DNA of 64,000 bases from Chitinophagaceae bacterium (GTDB taxonomy: Bacteria > Bacteroidota > Bacteroidia > Chitinophagales > Chitinophagaceae), in the NCBI GenBank assembly GCA_019745155.1, contig JAIETM010000012.1, forward strand, positions 62,001-126,000, written 5' to 3'. The position numbers and the translations under genes are program-made. Below are positions 60,426 to 64,000 of the stretch, piece after piece; position 1 is the first letter of the stretch, and the number at the start of each line of letters is the position of its first letter. The notes beneath the pieces were generated by a model that saw nothing but the letters and a program-made list of their open reading frames with translations, was not told the DNA's origin and ran no database searches.

Positions 60426-62588
60426 TTATCGCAGAATGCCTTGTGGCACTGGCTTGGTCAATAAGTGTTTATAGATAAACTTGGTCTTCAGGTTATTGAA
60501 GTGAACACCTTTTGCTCCACCCCATCCGTGACGACCATTGGGATATAGCATAAATTCAAAGTCTTTGCCTTTGTCCTGCAAAGCACTGATCAACTGAATA
60601 CTGTTCTGCATATGTACGTTGTCATCCATTGTACCATGCACAATCTGTAACATGCCCTTGTACTTATCAACGTAATTCAGCACATTCCCTTGCTTATAGC
60701 CTTCGGGATTCTCCTGCGGTGTATCCATGAATTTCTCTGTGTAATGGCTATCGTACAATTCCCATCTGATGACAGAACCACCAGCCATGCCGTGTGTGAA
60801 TACATCTGCACCCATGGTTAACGCAAGACTGCTCATATAACCACCATAGCTGAAGCCGGTAATACAAATCTTAGATGCATCGGCATAGCCCTTCTCAATA
60901 AACCACTTGGCCATGGTCATGTAGTCTTTCATCTCCCACTTGCCCAAGTTGCGGTGCATATAAGCTACACCTTGCTTACCGAATTGTCCGCTCGCGCGGT
61001 GATCGAATGCCACCTGAATCAATCCTTCCTTTGCATACCACTGACGGTTCATATTCCAGTTCCAACGATCCCATACCGTACCTGCATTGGGACCACCATA
61101 AATGCTGATCAACATTGGATATTTTTTGTTGGGATCCATATTCATTGGCCAGGTAACTACTGCAGGCAGTTCAAACAAACCATCTTCACTCTTGATGCGA
61201 ATCACTTCTGTTTTCGCCATATTGTAGCTATCCATATCTGCACCTTTAGCACTACCCAACTGACGAATCTGCTTGCCCTTATTGTCTAACAGACTCATGG
61301 CTGCAGGTGTAGCTACATTGCTGTAAGTAGTGATAAAATATTTCGCGGTTGGAGATACGTTCACGTTATGATCGAATTCACCAAAACTTAAACGCTTGAT
61401 CTCAGTTCCATTCAACTTGGCACTGTAATAATCAATACGCGCAGAGTTCTCTTTACAACGTGCAGTGAAATACACTTGTCCACTCTTCTCATCGATATAT
61501 TTTACATCCAACACAGTGAAAGCACCATTGGTGATGGCGTTCTTCAAACTACCATCTGCATTATGCAGATAGAGATGATTCCAACCTGTTTTATCACTGC
61601 TCAGGATAAAATCTTTTCCATTTGATAAGAAAGTAATTCTTCCACCGGCACCATCTTCCAGATCAACCCAGCTGTTCTGCTTTTCTTCATACATCAATTT
61701 TTTGCTACCACTTGCAGGTGCTACATCAAATATCTTCAGGTGATCTTGTCCGCGGTTAATCCACTGCACCAACAAAGTACTGCCATCAGGACGCCAGATA
61801 GGCCAACCGAAATACTGATCTTCTTTATCGTTGAAATCTGCCCAAACAGTTGCACCGCCATCCGGCTGTACAAAGCCCAGCTTCACTTCCGGATTCTTAT
61901 CACCTGCTTTTGGGTAACGGGTTTCTTCAATAAAGCCATGTTGTCCTTCACTGCTATAGATCGGGAACATGGGTACCATGCTTTCATCAAAACGCATGTA
62001 AGCAATCTGCTTACTATCAGGACTCCACCAGAATGCACGAAAACGTGTTGGTCTGCCAAATATCTCTTCCCAATACACCCAGCTGGCATAACCATTCAGG
62101 ATTACATTGCTGCCATCCTTGGTTAACTGCACTTCTTTACCTGCAGCGATATTGTAGCAATACAAATTATTGTCCTTGGTATAGGCGATATAATTACTAT
62201 CCGGAGAGAACATGGGGTTCTTCTCTTCTGCCTTATCATTCGTGATGCGCTTTTCTTCACTGCCATTCTTGTAATACAAATCGCCATTGCGCAGGGCTAC
62301 TTGTTTGGTAGGCGGTGTAGTGCCTTTCAGCATACCTGCAGTAGGCTCACTCATTTTACCACTCTTTACATCCATCAACCAATTCTTAGCAGCTGAATCC
62401 GGATGCGCTTTGGTAAACAGAATCACCCGCTCATCATCTACCCATTTTACCACATTAGGTAGTTGATTGTAGAAGTTCTTAGGGGCACGACCCGCCATTA
62501 GGTCTTTGTCGTCAAAATCCTTTTTCTGGGCAATGACAGCCGTGCTATATAAACAGGCAACAGCAATCAGCACACGGTATTGTTTCAT
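60426..62588 (-). CDS. Dipeptidyl-peptidase IV-like S9 family peptidase
   Basis: Protein of 720 residues with signal peptide (KQYRVLIAVACLYSTAVIAQ). The N-terminal eight-blade propeller has DPP-IV markers such as GYASWVYWEEIFGRPTRFRA and ISIYGGPNAGTV at the start of the hydrolase domain. The alpha/beta-hydrolase triad is present: GFSYGGYMS (Ser), DDNVH (Asp), GRHGWGG (His). It removes X-Pro dipeptides from peptides in the periplasm or at the surface. ATG at 62588 gives a normal signal; a longer frame runs to 62630. Confidence 0.92.
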   Translation of the reverse strand: MKQYRVLIAVACLYSTAVIAQKKDFDDKDLMAGRAPKNFYNQLPNVVKWVDDERVILFTKAHPDSAAKNWLMDVKSGKMSEPTAGMLKGTTPPTKQVALRNGDLYYKNGSEEKRITNDKAEEKNPMFSPDSNYIAYTKDNNLYCYNIAAGKEVQLTKDGSNVILNGYASWVYWEEIFGRPTRFRAFWWSPDSKQIAYMRFDESMVPMFPIYSSEGQHGFIEETRYPKAGDKNPEVKLGFVQPDGGATVWADFNDKEDQYFGWPIWRPDGSTLLVQWINRGQDHLKIFDVAPASGSKKLMYEEKQNSWVDLEDGAGGRITFLSNGKDFILSSDKTGWNHLYLHNADGSLKNAITNGAFTVLDVKYIDEKSGQVYFTARCKENSARIDYYSAKLNGTEIKRLSFGEFDHNVNVSPTAKYFITTYSNVATPAAMSLLDNKGKQIRQLGSAKGADMDSYNMAKTEVIRIKSEDGLFELPAVVTWPMNMDPNKKYPMLISIYGGPNAGTVWDRWNWNMNRQWYAKEGLIQVAFDHRASGQFGKQGVAYMHRNLGKWEMKDYMTMAKWFIEKGYADASKICITGFSYGGYMSSLALTMGADVFTHGMAGGSVIRWELYDSHYTEKFMDTPQENPEGYKQGNVLNYVDKYKGMLQIVHGTMDDNVHMQNSIQLISALQDKGKDFEFMLYPNGRHGWGGAKGVHFNNLKTKFIYKHLLTKPVPQGILR

Positions 62589-62660
62589 GGTCAGTTTTTT
62601 ACTGACGGAAAGATACAGGCTGACAAACATTTTTCCCGATTTTTTACAGGAACAGCGGCT

Positions 62661-64000
62661 TTACTTGCTCTTGATCCTGCTCAGTTCATCTTCGGCACCT
62701 GTTTCGCGACTTCTGGCAGCACGAATCTTATTATTACCAAAACGATAGCTGAAACTCAGTGTGAGATTGCGACTCTCCCATTTGCGATAGGTGCGCATTT
62801 GCAGATAATCAGTTTCCACACGCTGCAACCAGCGTTGCGTATTGAACACATCATTGACTACCAACTTCACACTAGCTTGCTTTTTCATGAAACTCTTCTG
62901 TACACCAATATTCATACTACCCAGTGGCTGAGAACGATAAATGGTTGTCGCATTCTGGTAATTGAACCAGGCACTGATTTCTGCACGCCAGTTATTTTTC
63001 AAAGTAAACCAGTTACCCAAATACCCATTAAAACCCCAGCTCTGTTGTTTGGTTTGACCGCTAAAGCCGAATCCATTCAGCGTAGTTGCATACTGCTGCC
63101 AAAATGGTTCTGCATAAAAATATCCTTCCCACCATTTATTGAATGGTAGCGGACTGCTGATATTGATATTAACCGTTTTTCGCGTACCTGCATTCTGTGG
63201 TATCAGGATGGTGTTGTTGCCAGACTGATACGTCAATTGTTCAATGTAGTTGCTGGTAAACGCGTAACGAAGTTTGATAGACGCTGCTTCTTTGTATACA
63301 TAGCCCAGTTCAGCACCATTACTCATTTGCGGAAAGAGATAAGGATTACCTACTTCACTATTGAATGCATCCAACACATAAATAAACGGATTCTGGTCCT
63401 GATAACCGGGGCGATCGATGCGTCTGCCGTAATTGAATGTAATAGCATGATCTTTTGCCAATTGATATTTGACAAACACCGTAGGAAACAGATTGAGATA
63501 AGCCGTATCCGGCTTGCGTTGCTGCAGCCCTTTCAAATCTGTAGAAACGCCATACACACTTGTGTGCTCTGCACGCAGTCCCAATTGCCAGCTCCACTTT
63601 TTGTGCTGCATGGCATAGCTGGCATAGGCAGCAGTGATCTGTTCATCAAATACAAAGCGGTTGGTCTTGCCCGTATCTGCCACCCAAGCGGTTGTTCCAT
63701 TGTACACCGATAATTGATTATTGGTAGCTGTTTGCACCCATTTTGCACCTGCTTCTAATTTGCCACCACCCAGTTTCAAACTATAATCAGCACGAACACT
63801 GGTAATCCGAATAGCCACTTCTGTATTGTTGCGAATACCCTGTGCAACTGCATTGCCTGGTAGCTGTGGAAATTTGTTCTCTACTACATTATCAACGCCT
63901 GCATTGAACCAACTTTGATCAAGATCAATATTCAGGGTTTGTTGATCGCTGTTATAAGCATAGTTCAGATTCAGTTGATTGCGCTTTGTGGTAAAAGGAG
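62661..64000 (-). CDS. Outer-membrane beta-barrel receptor (partial, 5' end beyond the window)
   Basis: The minus-strand frame is open from its stop at 62661 to the right edge (446 codons), so only the C-terminal part is seen. It has the TonB-receptor-like 'outer membrane beta-barrel family' pattern: FNYGRRIDRPGYQDQNPFIYVLDAFNSEVGNPYLFPQ-type strand region, AEPFWQQYATTL and RNLTLSFSYRFG. An apparent GTG start at 63818 is not a real start because coding sequence continues upstream (VENKFPQLPGNAVAQGIRN). The final ~17 residues after the last strand are charged. Confidence 0.8.
   Translation of the reverse strand, partial: PFTTKRNQLNLNYAYNSDQQTLNIDLDQSWFNAGVDNVVENKFPQLPGNAVAQGIRNNTEVAIRITSVRADYSLKLGGGKLEAGAKWVQTATNNQLSVYNGTTAWVADTGKTNRFVFDEQITAAYASYAMQHKKWSWQLGLRAEHTSVYGVSTDLKGLQQRKPDTAYLNLFPTVFVKYQLAKDHAITFNYGRRIDRPGYQDQNPFIYVLDAFNSEVGNPYLFPQMSNGAELGYVYKEAASIKLRYAFTSNYIEQLTYQSGNNTILIPQNAGTRKTVNINISSPLPFNKWWEGYFYAEPFWQQYATTLNGFGFSGQTKQQSWGFNGYLGNWFTLKNNWRAEISAWFNYQNATTIYRSQPLGSMNIGVQKSFMKKQASVKLVVNDVFNTQRWLQRVETDYLQMRTYRKWESRNLTLSFSYRFGNNKIRAARSRETGAEDELSRIKSK

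Noticed and set aside
63816-63818. GTG at 63818 as start of the last gene, or a frameshift there
   Set aside because: The same frame stays open to the window edge with receptor-like sequence, so the gene is simply cut by the window.
1-64000. CRISPR arrays, tRNA or rRNA genes
   Set aside because: No regularly spaced direct repeats, no cloverleaf with TTCRA arm and no rRNA-like sequence were noticed while reading the intergenic regions; a dedicated scan was not possible.

Overview
The window is a gene-dense stretch of a Bacteroidota chromosome, most likely family Chitinophagaceae (inference; no 16S is present). Support comes from bacillithiol synthesis (BshA), type IX secretion outer-membrane proteins (PorP/SprF-like and PorT-like), a SUI1/YciH protein, the lineage-typical families DUF4783, DUF5777 and DUF5916, TonB-type receptors, and -7 boxes of the form TAnnTTTG with a TTTG about 20 bases upstream. 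No rRNA, tRNA, CRISPR array, insertion sequence or prophage was recognised. Most genes are housekeeping and sit in short operons, often with overlapping ends.

Layout. 1-5.0 kb: the end of a TPR protein, a SUI1 factor, nadC, a DUF4783 protein, then a + strand operon gpmI - DinB-like - haem-binding-domain protein - unknown protein, leading to a haem/haemoglobin-type TonB receptor (5.1-7.3 kb). 7.4-13.1 kb: engB, a YkuK-like RNase H fold protein, rimM and rpsP separated by a cluster of palindromes, three small AT-rich secreted proteins, and ffh. 13.6-21.5 kb: a START-like protein, an LptF/G permease overlapping a secreted superoxide dismutase, OsmC, a DsbA-like protein, a CDF metal transporter, an M20 dipeptidase, an S4 protein and trmD. 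21.5-26.6 kb: a DUF5916 protein, a gene remnant, and an operon of two haem-motif lipoproteins, YceI and a DUF5777 barrel. 26.7-37.9 kb: a large BNR-propeller protein, a GH31 glycosidase, adenine deaminase, a lone Imm11-like gene in an AT-rich pocket, anmK, upp and a PorP/SprF protein. 37.8-47.4 kb: alkyladenine glycosylase, an EI24 membrane protein, an RsmI-like methylase, an M28 peptidase, bshA, a class III aminotransferase, a gamma carbonic anhydrase, rsgA, ubiE/menG and porT. 47.4-64 kb: a Wzi-like barrel, dihydroorotase, a MutS-like ATPase, YifB, an OmpR-type regulator, ruvB, an M23 peptidase, a tricorn-like S41 peptidase, a small porin, DPP-IV and the end of an outer-membrane receptor.

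How the genes work together. Translation and export (rpsP, rimM, trmD, engB, rsgA, ffh, SUI1), NAD and nucleotide metabolism (nadC, ade, upp, dihydroorotase), cell-wall recycling (anmK), thiol and oxidative defence (bshA, OsmC, DsbA-like, SOD) and extracellular peptide and sugar degradation (S9, S41, M28, M20, GH31) fit a free-living heterotroph that feeds on polymers.

Most notable observations: a recurrent arrangement in which a -7-like box ends exactly 4 bases before the ATG, predicting leaderless mRNAs; the haem-lipoprotein/YceI/DUF5777 operon, which could form an electron-transfer module at the outer membrane; a palindrome cluster between rpsP and rimM; a terminator-like hairpin at the predicted 5' end of the ffh mRNA; and a dihydroorotase lacking the first histidine of its metal motif. 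None of these can be shown to be a wholly new system from sequence alone.
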